Below, piece by piece: positions 9,345-17,224 of a stretch of 64,000 nt of DNA. The position numbers and the translations under genes are program-made. The notes beneath the pieces are model-generated. The model was not told the DNA's origin. It made no database searches and was given only the letters and a program-made list of their open reading frames with translations. The stretch is from NCBI RefSeq assembly GCF_000153925.1, contig NZ_DS264358.1, positions 62,001 to 126,000 on the forward strand. The letters run 5' to 3'. Source of the stretch: [Ruminococcus] torques ATCC 27756. Lineage in GTDB: Bacteria > Bacillota > Clostridia > Lachnospirales > Lachnospiraceae. Every line of letters begins with the position of its first letter. The stretch's first letter is position 1.

Positions 9345-11070
9345 GTAAAACCGCCTCCTCCGGAAATTGTGAATAATAAATCTCCTGATAAGCCGAACAG
9401 TTTTGCATCAGCTCCTCATGTGTTCCGACCGCCACAGCTTTCCCTTCTTCCAGCACAACGATCCGATCTGCATATCTGACCGATGCCGCCCGCTGAGAGA
9501 CAAGAAATACTGTCGGATTTTCTTTCATGTTTTTAATCGCGTCACGCAAAGCCGCGTCGGTCGCGAAATCAAGCGCCGACGCACTGTCGTCCAATATAAG
9601 AATATCTGGTTTTCTTACAAGCGCTCTTGCGATCGTCATACGCTGTCTCTGCCCGCCGGACAAATTTCTCCCGTTTTGTTCTATCATAAATTCAAGCTTT
9701 CCCGGCTTTGAATCAACGAACTCTTTCGCCTGTGAAATTTCAAGCGCTTCTTCCAGTGTTTGTTCCGATGCATTTTCATCTCCCCACCGAAGATTCTCCG
9801 CAACCGTCCCTTTAAAAAGCACCGCTTTTTGAGGAACCACGCCGATATGACTGCGCAAACTTTCAATCTCATATTCTCTTACATCATGTCCGAAAACCTT
9901 CACTTCTCCTTCCGACGCGTCATAAAACCGAGGGATCATGTTTACGATCGATGATTTTCCAGCCCCTGTTCCGCCGATAATCCCTATCGTCTCTCCCGGC
10001 ATTGCCCGAAACGAGATGTTGCTCAACGAAGGCGCTCCCGCATTTTTATATGTCAATGACACATTGGAAAATTCCACCGCAGGAATCCTTTTTTCTTCTG
10101 TATACAACAAACTTCCCGACTGCATTTCCGGTTTCATTGCCAACACAGCTTCGATCCGTTTTCCGCATGCAGCCGCTTTCGTCACCGTAATGATCAGATT
10201 CGCCAGTTTCACAAGCTCCACAAGAATCTGCGACATATAGTTGACAAGAGCCACTACTTCCCCCTGAGTCAGACTCCCCATATTTACACGAACCGCGCCG
10301 ACATAAATAAGAACTATAATACCCACGTTCACGATAATATACGTCAGTGGATTCATAAGCCCGGAGATACTTCCAACAAATTTTTGTTCCTTTGTCAACA
10401 TTTGATTGTTTTCTTCAAATTCAGCCTTTTCTTTTTCCTCTTTATTAAAAGCACGAAGCACTCTTACACCGATAAGATTTTCTCTCGTTTTTAGAAGAAT
10501 TTCATCTAAATATGACTGCACTTTCTTATAAAGAGGCATTGTAATCAGCATGATCCCAAATACAACTACCGACAAAAGAGGAATTACAACAACAAAAACC
10601 ATTGCCGCTTTGACATCTACCATAAAAGACATTGCCATTGCGCCGAATACAATAAAAGGCGAACGTAAAAAAAGACGAAGGACAAGGTTCACTCCTGCCT
10701 GCGCCTGATTTACATCACTTGTCATTCGGGTCACAAGCGTAGAACTGCCGATTTCATCCATTTCCGAAAAACCGAAATGTTGAATATGTTCAAACAGCGC
10801 ATGCCGCAGTCCTGTTCCGAACCCAGCCGCCGCTTTTGCCGAAAAATATTGAGCTGTAAGAGAACATATCAGCCCGACGATTCCCAATACAATCAAAACA
10901 AGACACATTCTTATAATATACGGGCTGTCTTTTTGAGCAATTCCTTTATCGATCACCGCAGCCATAACAAGAGGAACAAGAAGTTCAAAAGATGCCTCCA
11001 GCATTTTAAACAGCGGAGCCAATATAGTCTCTTTCTTATAATTTTTTAAATAAATAAAAAGTGATCTCAT
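9337..11070 (-). CDS. ABC exporter half-transporter, degenerate ATPase site subunit
   Basis: A 577-aa ABC exporter subunit with six membrane helices and a nucleotide-binding domain carrying Walker A GGTGAGKSS and signature LSGGQRQRM. Walker B reads ILILDDSAS (Asp in place of the catalytic Glu) and the switch motif is SQRAAS (Gln in place of His). These two changes mark the non-catalytic half of heterodimeric exporters such as TM287/288 or BmrCD. The start ATG is 1 nt after the nth stop and has AGGGAG upstream; the end overlaps the partner gene by 8 nt, so nth and the two ABC genes form one transcription unit. Confidence 0.9.
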   Translation of the reverse strand: MRSLFIYLKNYKKETILAPLFKMLEASFELLVPLVMAAVIDKGIAQKDSPYIIRMCLVLIVLGIVGLICSLTAQYFSAKAAAGFGTGLRHALFEHIQHFGFSEMDEIGSSTLVTRMTSDVNQAQAGVNLVLRLFLRSPFIVFGAMAMSFMVDVKAAMVFVVVIPLLSVVVFGIMLITMPLYKKVQSYLDEILLKTRENLIGVRVLRAFNKEEKEKAEFEENNQMLTKEQKFVGSISGLMNPLTYIIVNVGIIVLIYVGAVRVNMGSLTQGEVVALVNYMSQILVELVKLANLIITVTKAAACGKRIEAVLAMKPEMQSGSLLYTEEKRIPAVEFSNVSLTYKNAGAPSLSNISFRAMPGETIGIIGGTGAGKSSIVNMIPRFYDASEGEVKVFGHDVREYEIESLRSHIGVVPQKAVLFKGTVAENLRWGDENASEQTLEEALEISQAKEFVDSKPGKLEFMIEQNGRNLSGGQRQRMTIARALVRKPDILILDDSASALDFATDAALRDAIKNMKENPTVFLVSQRAASVRYADRIVVLEEGKAVAVGTHEELMQNCSAYQEIYYSQFPEEAVLHA

Positions 11071-11071
11071 G

Positions 11072-11695
11072 TCATTTTCTCCCTGTGCAATATTTCTTTA
11101 AGAAGCATTCCCCGCATTTAGGATTTCTTGCTGTACAGATACTTCTTCCAAACGTAATGATCTGAATATTATACAATATCCAATGATCCTTTGGCAGTTC
11201 CTTCATCAGATCCTGTTCTATCTTTTCGGGATCAGATTGTTTTGTAAATCCCAGTCTGTTAGAAATCCTTTTCACATGCGTATCCACAACTACGCTGGCA
11301 TCATGATAGATGTTCCCTCTGATCACATTCGCCGTCTTCCGTCCGACGCCTGCTAAAGAGGTCAGATCTTCCAGACTCCTCGGCACTTCACCGCCAAACT
11401 TCTCCCTGATATCTTTCATACAGGCAATGATGTTCTTCGCTTTATTGCGATAAAATCCTGTCGGCTTGATATCCTGCTCCAACTCCTTTAAGTCCGCGTC
11501 GGCAAATGCGTCCACAGATGTATATTTTTGAAACAAATCTTTCGTCACAATATTCACTCTGGCATCCGTACACTGAGCGCTCAACATCGTTGCGATCAGC
11601 AGCTGCCACGGCGTCTCATAATTCAGATAACAAATATATTCCCGTCCATATTGTTCATCTAAAAGATTCAAAATTTCTTCGGTTCGCTTTTTCAT
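11072..11695 (-). CDS. nth: Endonuclease III (DNA glycosylase/AP lyase)
   Basis: A 207-aa protein matching the family length. It has the helix-hairpin-helix LAGVGRKTAN with catalytic Lys120, the catalytic Asp138 in VVVDTHVKR, and a C-terminal 4Fe-4S cluster motif Cys-X6-Cys-X2-Cys-X5-Cys. It removes oxidised pyrimidines and cleaves the abasic site in base excision repair. It heads an operon with the ABC exporter (1-nt gap). An AAGGAG lies 14 nt upstream of the ATG, which is rather distant. Confidence 0.95.
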   Translation of the reverse strand: MKKRTEEILNLLDEQYGREYICYLNYETPWQLLIATMLSAQCTDARVNIVTKDLFQKYTSVDAFADADLKELEQDIKPTGFYRNKAKNIIACMKDIREKFGGEVPRSLEDLTSLAGVGRKTANVIRGNIYHDASVVVDTHVKRISNRLGFTKQSDPEKIEQDLMKELPKDHWILYNIQIITFGRSICTARNPKCGECFLKKYCTGRK

Positions 11696-11713
11696 GCAGC
11701 TTTTATCTTCTCC

Positions 11714-11881
11714 TTATTTATAATCCGTCAACTTGCATCTGTATACAACAAAATCAACGTCACTTGTATCGGTTGTAGTCCCTGTTGCAAAAGACCCAAA
11801 TAGATCCAACCTTTTTACACCATTTGCTTTACAAATTTCCGTAACTTTATCAATCAATTCCGTTATCGGCATAACATTCAT
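11714..11881 (-). pseudogene. Truncated MNT-type nucleotidyltransferase fragment
   Basis: A 55-aa frame contains the signature of minimal nucleotidyltransferases, GSFATG followed by SDVDFVV, which supplies the nucleotide-binding loop and the two metal-binding Asp residues. Intact family members (MntA-type antitoxins and related enzymes) run to about 95-140 aa; here the frame stops just after the DVD strand. No complete partner HEPN gene is adjacent. Interpretation: a decayed remnant, although a functional minidomain cannot be excluded. Confidence 0.6.
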
Positions 11882-11887
11882 CGTCTA

Positions 11888-11995
11888 TCAGTCTTCCTTA
11901 TTCTTCACTTTTGTTATTAACACACTTGGAGTTTTACAATTAATACTTCCTTTTATTTCATACAGATCAGATTCAATGCAATATTTCATTCCCAT
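11888..11995 (-). CDS. Short unrecognised ORF upstream of the nucleotidyltransferase remnant
   Basis: A 35-aa frame beginning MGMKYCIESDLYEIKGS and ending VLITKVKNKED, stopping 6 nt before the nucleotidyltransferase fragment. The composition is protein-like, but no family is recognised and no clear ribosome-binding site precedes the ATG. It may be the 3' remnant of a larger gene decayed together with its neighbour. Confidence 0.25.
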   Translation of the reverse strand: MGMKYCIESDLYEIKGSINCKTPSVLITKVKNKED

Positions 11996-12103
11996 TGTAT
12001 CAGAACTTTTTACTCTTTTCTATTAATGTTCCGCACTTCATCGTCATATTTGCAATATTTTATATATCATCAGTTATCGAGGACAGCGCCTGACTAACGA
12101 AAC

Positions 12104-13858
12104 TTAACTTGAGCCCAATCCCGGCAGGCTATCCCGCACGCACAGCGCTCCATACCCAAGCAGCGCATTCGGCCATCGCTCGTATCCCGCAAGCTGCTTT
12201 GCGCCTTTTCTTAAATAAGCTTTTACTTTTTCTCCATAAAGATATGGATCGTTTCCTCTGACAATTCCCCACTCCATCAAAAGCGCAGCGCTCCCGGTCA
12301 CAAAAGGAGCAGCAAAAGAAGTTCCGCTAAAAGACTGATATCCGCCTCCCGGGACAGGCGCTGTAACGCGCACTCCAGGTGCGGCAATATCCGGTTTCAG
12401 CACGTTCTCACCTTCGTACATCCCCGCCGGACCTCTTCCCGAAAAATCCGCATACGAAAATGTCCGGGCATCATATGCCGCCACGGTAACAGCAAGCGAC
12501 GCCGTAGATGGAATCGTCAATGTCGACATACTGTTCGGCTGTAAAAACGCTGTCCCCATATTTAATGACGACTGTGTCGGAAGCCACATTTGATACTCCC
12601 CGTCCACAATACGGCCGGGAGTTAAAACAATTTTCCACACGCCGCTTTCTATATACTGTTTTCCGGGAAGAAGCGACAGATAAATCTCCTGTTTCACGCT
12701 GTACGGCTTCGGTTCTCCATAATAAATCAAAAGTTCTGTATCTCCGAGTATATACCGCTGAGCTCCCAAAAATTCATAAAACGGTCCTGCCTGCCTTCCC
12801 GACGGACTGATCACCGAAACTCCCATCTCGTCAACATACGATTTCCATATTTGAATACTCAGCGCCGGTTCTCTTTGCTGAACGGCAAGTTCTACCGTCT
12901 CAGATATCTGCCGCCGCACTTTTCCCGACACATGACCTGCCGACGCCCCCTCATTTCCGCTTCCGATGCAGATTACATTTTTCCACATGTCCGCAATATC
13001 GTTCAAAAAACGTTCTACAAGAGAAGTTCCGTCATGAGATCCATATGTGTTGCCAAAACTGATGTTTATCGCCACCGGACGACGAAGTTCTACAGCCTTA
13101 CGGACAATATAATCTACTCCCCGCATCAGTTCTGTTGTTCTCGGAAAACCGCCTTCTCTGGGGGCTCCCATCTTTACGATGATCAGTTCCGCCTCAGGCG
13201 CAGCTCCCCGAAACCTTCTTCCCTCACTTCCCCGGCCATTCCCTGCCGCGATTCCCGCCACCGCTGTTCCATGACCACTGACATCGGATGTTTTCACCAT
13301 CTGCCGCCTTACCTCTTTGTCCTCTGTTGCTAACGCCGCATCGATCTGCTCCCGTGTATACTCTGTTCCTGCCGAATATCCTGCCGGAGGCCTCCCATTA
13401 ACAGACTGATCCCAAAGAGACACAATCCGCGTTGTTCCATCCTCATTTCTGAACTCTGCATTTTCATAATCGATCCCACTGTCAACAATTCCGATAAGAG
13501 TCCCTTTTCCTCTCAAAGATAACGGCATATCCTGTACAATATCTATGCACGACACCTGCCTGCCTACATCAGTTTGAAAATACAGCTTTTTCGGTTTTTC
13601 TATAAATTCCACTTCCGGGAGCTGAGCCAGTTGTCCGATCCGTTCTTCCTCGATGACAATAACCGCATAGCCGTTCAACAGTTCCGTAACCGATCGCGCC
13701 GTTTGCCTGACCGCTTCAAGTGTTCCCGAATATTTTACGATCAGTTCCCACACATTTTCTTCTTTATCATATCCAACATCCAGCTCTTCGGAGCGTTCTC
13801 TTTCTCCCTGATCGGCATCCAGAGCCAGATTTAAAAGATTTTCCAGTTTTTGACTCAT
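12104..13858 (-). CDS. S8 (subtilisin-like) serine peptidase, Csp-like
   Basis: A 584-aa subtilase with the complete triad: Asp126 in GIVDSGID, His197 in SGHGTAVAG and Ser514 in SGTSFAAP. A roughly 95-residue N-terminal prodomain-like region (IVKYSGTLEAV and RIGQLAQLPEVEFIE) precedes the catalytic domain, and a large insertion between His and Ser (about 320-450) resembles the jelly-roll domain of clostridial CspB/CspA/CspC germination proteases. No signal peptide is seen, consistent with action in the mother cell or spore. AGGAG precedes the ATG by 5 nt. A spore-germination role is inferred from family resemblance only; many Lachnospiraceae carry several such paralogs. Confidence 0.85.
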   Translation of the reverse strand: MSQKLENLLNLALDADQGERERSEELDVGYDKEENVWELIVKYSGTLEAVRQTARSVTELLNGYAVIVIEEERIGQLAQLPEVEFIEKPKKLYFQTDVGRQVSCIDIVQDMPLSLRGKGTLIGIVDSGIDYENAEFRNEDGTTRIVSLWDQSVNGRPPAGYSAGTEYTREQIDAALATEDKEVRRQMVKTSDVSGHGTAVAGIAAGNGRGSEGRRFRGAAPEAELIIVKMGAPREGGFPRTTELMRGVDYIVRKAVELRRPVAINISFGNTYGSHDGTSLVERFLNDIADMWKNVICIGSGNEGASAGHVSGKVRRQISETVELAVQQREPALSIQIWKSYVDEMGVSVISPSGRQAGPFYEFLGAQRYILGDTELLIYYGEPKPYSVKQEIYLSLLPGKQYIESGVWKIVLTPGRIVDGEYQMWLPTQSSLNMGTAFLQPNSMSTLTIPSTASLAVTVAAYDARTFSYADFSGRGPAGMYEGENVLKPDIAAPGVRVTAPVPGGGYQSFSGTSFAAPFVTGSAALLMEWGIVRGNDPYLYGEKVKAYLRKGAKQLAGYERWPNALLGYGALCVRDSLPGLGSS

Positions 13859-13894
13859 TCATTCTCCTATGACTGCAGCACATTCATTTTTTGC

Positions 13895-13921
13895 ATTATA
13901 TGTACTTCAGGAAACTTTCAA
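13895..13921 (-). promoter_or_regulatory. Candidate promoter of the S8 peptidase gene
   Basis: On the reverse strand TTGAAA (13921-13916) and a perfect TATAAT (13900-13895) are separated by a short 15-nt spacer. The site lies immediately downstream of the pfp terminator and 37 nt before the peptidase ATG. Confidence 0.4.
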
Positions 13922-13922
13922 C

Positions 13923-13974
13923 ATAAAAAATCATGATCTTTACCAACCTTTTTATCTCCGGCAAAGACCATGAT
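13923..13974 (-). terminator. Rho-independent terminator of the phosphofructokinase gene
   Basis: Arms 13974-13960 and 13944-13930 pair over 15 positions on the reverse-strand RNA, two of them G-U wobbles. A run of six U follows (13930-13925). On the forward strand the wobbles become mismatches, so the element favours the reverse strand. Confidence 0.75.
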
Positions 13975-14061
13975 CTTCTTTTTTCTTTATTACGTCGTCT
14001 ATTTATTTTCTTTTCTTGATTTTCTTTTCTTTAGTTCCTTTTCTTTAGTTCCTCTGTCCGT

Positions 14062-15285
14062 TTACTTCCTGTATGCAAACAGCGGAAGTCCGTCCTGCTG
14101 CGGAACTTGTACTTCTCCTTGAATAAGCGGTTTCGCATAACGGATAAATTCATCACTTACGTCTGATCCGTCTTTAGTGATCCACCCGGCAGGCACACCT
14201 TTTTCACGATTGCAGATTTCATTCACATCTTTTGCCTCGTAACTAAGTTTATATTCTTCACCGTCCGCTCTCACAAAGGCGATCATCTTTCCGCTTTCGC
14301 CATGCAAAGCACATTTTACGCCATACGCTCCCGAATCAACCGCCTCCTGCAAATCCGTCGCAGAAAGCATTGCCGAAGAACATCTCTGACTTACGTTCAA
14401 TTCAACAGAACGAACCTTTACGCCGAGACGGTCTTTTATCAGGTTTTCCAAATATTTTCCTGATCCGGTCAGCATTTTATGCCCGAAAGTATCCACTCCT
14501 ACCTCGCTTGCAAGTTCACAAATAAACGTTCCTTTGCCATCGTTAATTCCTTCCGAGATACAAACGATCACATTTGACACTTTTTCAAGAGACGCGCTCA
14601 CATCCTGTATAAACCGTTCTGTATCAAACGCCACTTCCGGCAAATAGATCAGAACCGGATTATCTCCTTCAAATTTTCGTGCCAATGCGCTTGCCGCTGT
14701 AAGCCATCCCGCATGACGCCCCATGATCTCGACGATTGTCACTGATTTTTTATTATCATATACCGATGCGTCAACTGCAATCTCCCGCACGGTTGAAGCC
14801 ACATATTTTGCCGCGCTTCCAAACCCCGGCGTATGATCTGTATTGACAAGGTCGTTATCGATCGTTTTCGGTATACCCAGAAAGCAAATATCGCTTCCGA
14901 CCATCTCCGCATAACGCGACAGTTTGCTCACTGTATCCATCGAATCATTTCCTCCGATATAAAAGAAATAACCGATGTCATATTCCTTAAATCTTTCAAA
15001 TAATTTCGGATATACTTCGTCGTTTAGATCTTTCGGTAATTTATATCTGCAAGAGCCAAGATATGAACCGGGCGTTGTCTTTACTAATTCCAGTTCTCCC
15101 GAGCGCTTCAATTCTTCCATATCCATGACCCGGCCTTCGGCAAACCCTTCGATTCCGTTAATCATGCCGAACACTGCACCAAAAGAATCTTTTCTGTTCA
15201 ACGCTTCATTGACAACTCCGTATAAGCTTGCGTTGATAACTGCCGTCGGTCCGCCCGACTGTCCTACGATCACATTTTTTTTCAT
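14062..15285 (-). CDS. pfp: Diphosphate-dependent 6-phosphofructokinase (PPi-PFK)
   Basis: A 407-aa PfkA-superfamily enzyme that phosphorylates fructose 6-phosphate to the 1,6-bisphosphate in glycolysis. Active-site landmarks are GQSGGPTAVINAS at the N-terminus, GGNDS (112-115) and PKTIDND with catalytic Asp143. Two positions diagnose the phosphoryl donor: the residue equivalent to Gly104 of E. coli PfkA is Asp114 and the equivalent of Gly124 is Lys140. Both are hallmarks of PPi-using rather than ATP-using enzymes, and the reaction would then be reversible. AAGGAGG precedes the ATG. The gene is monocistronic: it has its own terminator, and its leader carries an inverted repeat (15302-15372). 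Confidence 0.9.
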   Translation of the reverse strand: MKKNVIVGQSGGPTAVINASLYGVVNEALNRKDSFGAVFGMINGIEGFAEGRVMDMEELKRSGELELVKTTPGSYLGSCRYKLPKDLNDEVYPKLFERFKEYDIGYFFYIGGNDSMDTVSKLSRYAEMVGSDICFLGIPKTIDNDLVNTDHTPGFGSAAKYVASTVREIAVDASVYDNKKSVTIVEIMGRHAGWLTAASALARKFEGDNPVLIYLPEVAFDTERFIQDVSASLEKVSNVIVCISEGINDGKGTFICELASEVGVDTFGHKMLTGSGKYLENLIKDRLGVKVRSVELNVSQRCSSAMLSATDLQEAVDSGAYGVKCALHGESGKMIAFVRADGEEYKLSYEAKDVNEICNREKGVPAGWITKDGSDVSDEFIRYAKPLIQGEVQVPQQDGLPLFAYRK

Positions 15286-15301
15286 CTCTTCCTCCTTATT
15301 T

Positions 15302-15372
15302 TAATCACCGAAAGTTCAAAAATCACATTCCGGGATTGTAAGCATCTGCCAAGATTTCGGATAATCCCGGCC
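15302..15372 (-). promoter_or_regulatory. Structured 5' leader of pfp with shared CAATCCCGGAATGTG motif
   Basis: On the reverse strand CCGGGATT (15370-15363) can pair with AATCCCGG (15337-15330). The second arm begins a motif (15338-15302) that is nearly identical to sequence after the SDR gene (32826-32862) and similar to the rplJ leader (53822-53859). The arm could alternatively pair with downstream CGGTGATT, so two exclusive folds are possible. No known riboswitch class is recognised. Confidence 0.4.
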
Positions 15373-15425
15373 TTTAGCTTTTCGCTATTATAAAAACACT
15401 TTTACTATATATGAAAAAATTGAAT

Positions 15426-15454
15426 TTTACAATATAGAATAACTAATGTATACT
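15426..15454 (+). promoter_or_regulatory. Promoter of the glycosyltransferase gene
   Basis: TTTACA (15426-15431), a 17-nt spacer and TATACT (15449-15454). The start codon follows 42 nt downstream. Confidence 0.65.
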
Positions 15455-15495
15455 ACACCTTAGACAACATGACAGATAAAATCAGGAGGTATGAT

Positions 15496-16512
15496 ATGAA
15501 ATACATTTCATTTGCAATTCCTTGTTATAACTCAGAAGCCTATATGGAAAAAGCGATCAACTCAATCCTTATCGGAGGAGAAGATGTCGAAATTCTTATC
15601 GTCAACGATGGTTCAAAAGACGGAACGCAGGAAATCGCCGAACGGTACGAAGCTCAATATCCGACGATCGTCAAGGCGATCCAAAAAGAAAACGGAGGAC
15701 ACGGCGATGCAGTCAACTGCGGACTTTCTCATGCCACAGGAAAATATTTTAAAGTAGTAGACAGCGACGACTGGGTTGACGAAAGCTCTCTGTTTAAAAT
15801 TCTTGAAACAGTAAAAACATTTGTGAAAGAAGACACACTTGTCGATATGGTAATCTCAAACTATGTTTACGAAAAAGTCGGCATGGAACATAAAAAAGTG
15901 ATCCGCTATGACAATGTGCTTCCCGAAAATACGATTTTTCACTGGGATGAGATCGGACATTTCCGGCTCGACCAATATATTTTGATGCACTCCGTTCTTT
16001 ATCGGACAGAGATGCTGAAACTGTGCCAGTTAAAATTACCGAAGCACACTTTTTATGTTGATAATATTTACGTGTATTATCCGCTTCCGCATGTACGCAC
16101 CCTTTATTACCTGAATGTCGATTTCTACCGCTATTTTATCGGGCGGGAAGATCAGTCCGTCAACGAAAAAATCATGATCGGAAGGATAGATCAGCAATTA
16201 TTTGTAACCAAGACAATGATCTCCATGTATGAACTGCGGATGATCTCAAGTAAAAAACTGCGAAAATATATGGTTAATTATCTTGCGATCATGATGACTG
16301 TTTCATCCATTTTATGTATCCGCTCTAAAAAACCGGAGAACTTAACTAAAAAGAAAGAACTGTGGAGCTACTTAAAACGAAAAGATTACAAAACTTATAT
16401 GAAGATCCGCTACGGTATACTCGGACAGACGATGAATCTCCCGGGAAGATCCGGACGTAAAGTATCTTCTCTTGCATACAGCGTTGCAAGACGCCTGATC
16501 GGATTTAACTAA
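15496..16512 (+). CDS. Family 2 glycosyltransferase
   Basis: A 338-aa GT-A fold glycosyltransferase: N-terminal IPCYNSEAYMEKAI, nucleotide-binding VNDGSKDGT (37-45), and the metal-binding VVDSDDW (DxD at Asp89-Asp91). It transfers a sugar from an activated donor, probably to a cell-surface polysaccharide or lipid; donor and acceptor cannot be inferred. The second ATG (15496) is chosen over 15469 because AGGAGGT lies 5 nt before it. No membrane helix is obvious, so it is likely a peripheral cytoplasmic enzyme. Its own promoter and terminator make it a single-gene unit outside any polysaccharide cluster. Confidence 0.88.
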   Translation: MKYISFAIPCYNSEAYMEKAINSILIGGEDVEILIVNDGSKDGTQEIAERYEAQYPTIVKAIQKENGGHGDAVNCGLSHATGKYFKVVDSDDWVDESSLFKILETVKTFVKEDTLVDMVISNYVYEKVGMEHKKVIRYDNVLPENTIFHWDEIGHFRLDQYILMHSVLYRTEMLKLCQLKLPKHTFYVDNIYVYYPLPHVRTLYYLNVDFYRYFIGREDQSVNEKIMIGRIDQQLFVTKTMISMYELRMISSKKLRKYMVNYLAIMMTVSSILCIRSKKPENLTKKKELWSYLKRKDYKTYMKIRYGILGQTMNLPGRSGRKVSSLAYSVARRLIGFN

Positions 16513-16515
16513 CTT

Positions 16516-16556
16516 AAAAAACGGTGCATCGGAAGCTTTTCCATGTACCGTTTTCT
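16516..16556 (+). terminator. Terminator after the glycosyltransferase gene
   Basis: Arms 16517-16528 and 16543-16554 pair over 12 positions (one wobble: AAAACGGTGCAT with ATGTACCGTTTT) and end in a T-rich run. Confidence 0.75.
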
Positions 16557-16570
16557 TAATTTTCAATTTT

Positions 16571-16738
16571 TTGTAACAGTTCAGCCATACAGTGTACGGG
16601 AAGCACAAAACATGTCTGCATGTTTTTGCTAACGGACATCTGTATGCGCTAAGCGCCCATTTATGAGTAAAACAGTGGCGTCAGCCACAATAAGCACGTG
16701 GTGCGGTTTTGCGAATGGCGCGTGCTGAATTGTTACAA
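16571..16738. repeat. Palindromic intergenic element, full-length copy upstream of the tRNA pair
   Basis: Terminal inverted repeats TTGTAACAGTTCAGC (16571-16585) and GCTGAATTGTTACAA (16724-16738) match with one change. Inside lie a variable hairpin arm, AGCGCC pairing with GGCGC, and a GC hairpin GTGGC-GTCA-GCCAC. The same order occurs in the copies at 38488-38853 and, in reduced form, at 36863-36921. No coding frame is convincing. It could be a MITE-like element or a structured RNA. Confidence 0.7.
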
Positions 16739-16773
16739 TTTTTTCATTTTTTCATTTTTTTTTAAAAAAACAC

Positions 16774-16802
16774 TTGATTTTTTTTTTAGAGTCTGATATA
16801 AT
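16774..16802 (+). promoter_or_regulatory. Promoter of the tRNA-Gln/tRNA-Pro unit
   Basis: TTGATT (16774-16779), a 17-nt spacer rich in T, and a perfect TATAAT (16797-16802), about 50 nt before the first tRNA. Confidence 0.75.
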
Positions 16803-16851
16803 AACCATGTTGCTTACGGGAAACAACAAAAAACAACACAAAACGGTACAA

Positions 16852-16923
16852 TGCGGAATGGTGTAATTGGCAGCACAGCAGACTCTGACTCTGTTAGTAG
16901 GGGTTCAAGTCCCTTTTCCGTAG
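16852..16923 (+). tRNA. tRNA-Gln (anticodon CTG)
   Basis: A 72-nt cloverleaf. The acceptor stem TGCGGAA pairs with TTCCGTA, the anticodon loop is CTCTGAC with anticodon CTG, and the T-arm contains GGGTTCAAGTCCC. The 3' CCA is not encoded. It reads CAG codons. Confidence 0.93.
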
Positions 16924-16926
16924 CTT

Positions 16927-16953
16927 GGAATTTGTAATAAACAAATTCCTTAT
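16927..16953 (+). terminator. Hairpin between the two tRNAs
   Basis: A perfect 9-bp stem GGAATTTGT / ACAAATTCC with a 5-nt loop, followed by TTATTTTAT. It is either a weak terminator that lowers expression of the second tRNA or a processing signal. Confidence 0.5.
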
Positions 16954-16958
16954 TTTAT

Positions 16959-17032
<74 letters not shown>

Positions 17033-17035
17033 TTC

Positions 17036-17068
17036 ATCCTCCATTTTATGGAGGATTTTTTATTTTTC
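17036..17068 (+). terminator. Terminator of the tRNA unit
   Basis: ATCCTCCA (17036-17043) pairs with TGGAGGAT (17049-17056), followed by a long T-rich run. Confidence 0.85.
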
Positions 17069-17097
17069 ATAATGTAAAAGCTGATTGAATTTCGTTA

Positions 17098-17160
17098 AGG
17101 TTATCCGATGCATGTCAGATTCTTAAATTGGAAGCTGCATGTTTGGATAATCTTTTTTAT
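17098..17160 (+). terminator. Second hairpin with T-run ahead of the sigma factor gene
   Basis: An 11-bp stem with wobbles (17098-17108 with 17142-17153) and a loop of about 33 nt ends in six T. It could act as back-up terminator for the tRNA unit or as leader attenuator of the sigma gene; its position alone does not decide. Confidence 0.4.
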
Positions 17161-17224
17161 TTACTTTTTTACTAAGATAATTGTAACAAAATGAAAGAAT
17201 TCGGCACTAACTGGCAGAAGGAGG

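Noticed and set aside
9337-11070. Damaged ABC transporter because of the missing catalytic Glu and switch His
   Set aside because: These changes are characteristic of one half of heterodimeric exporters, and the partner subunit is intact.
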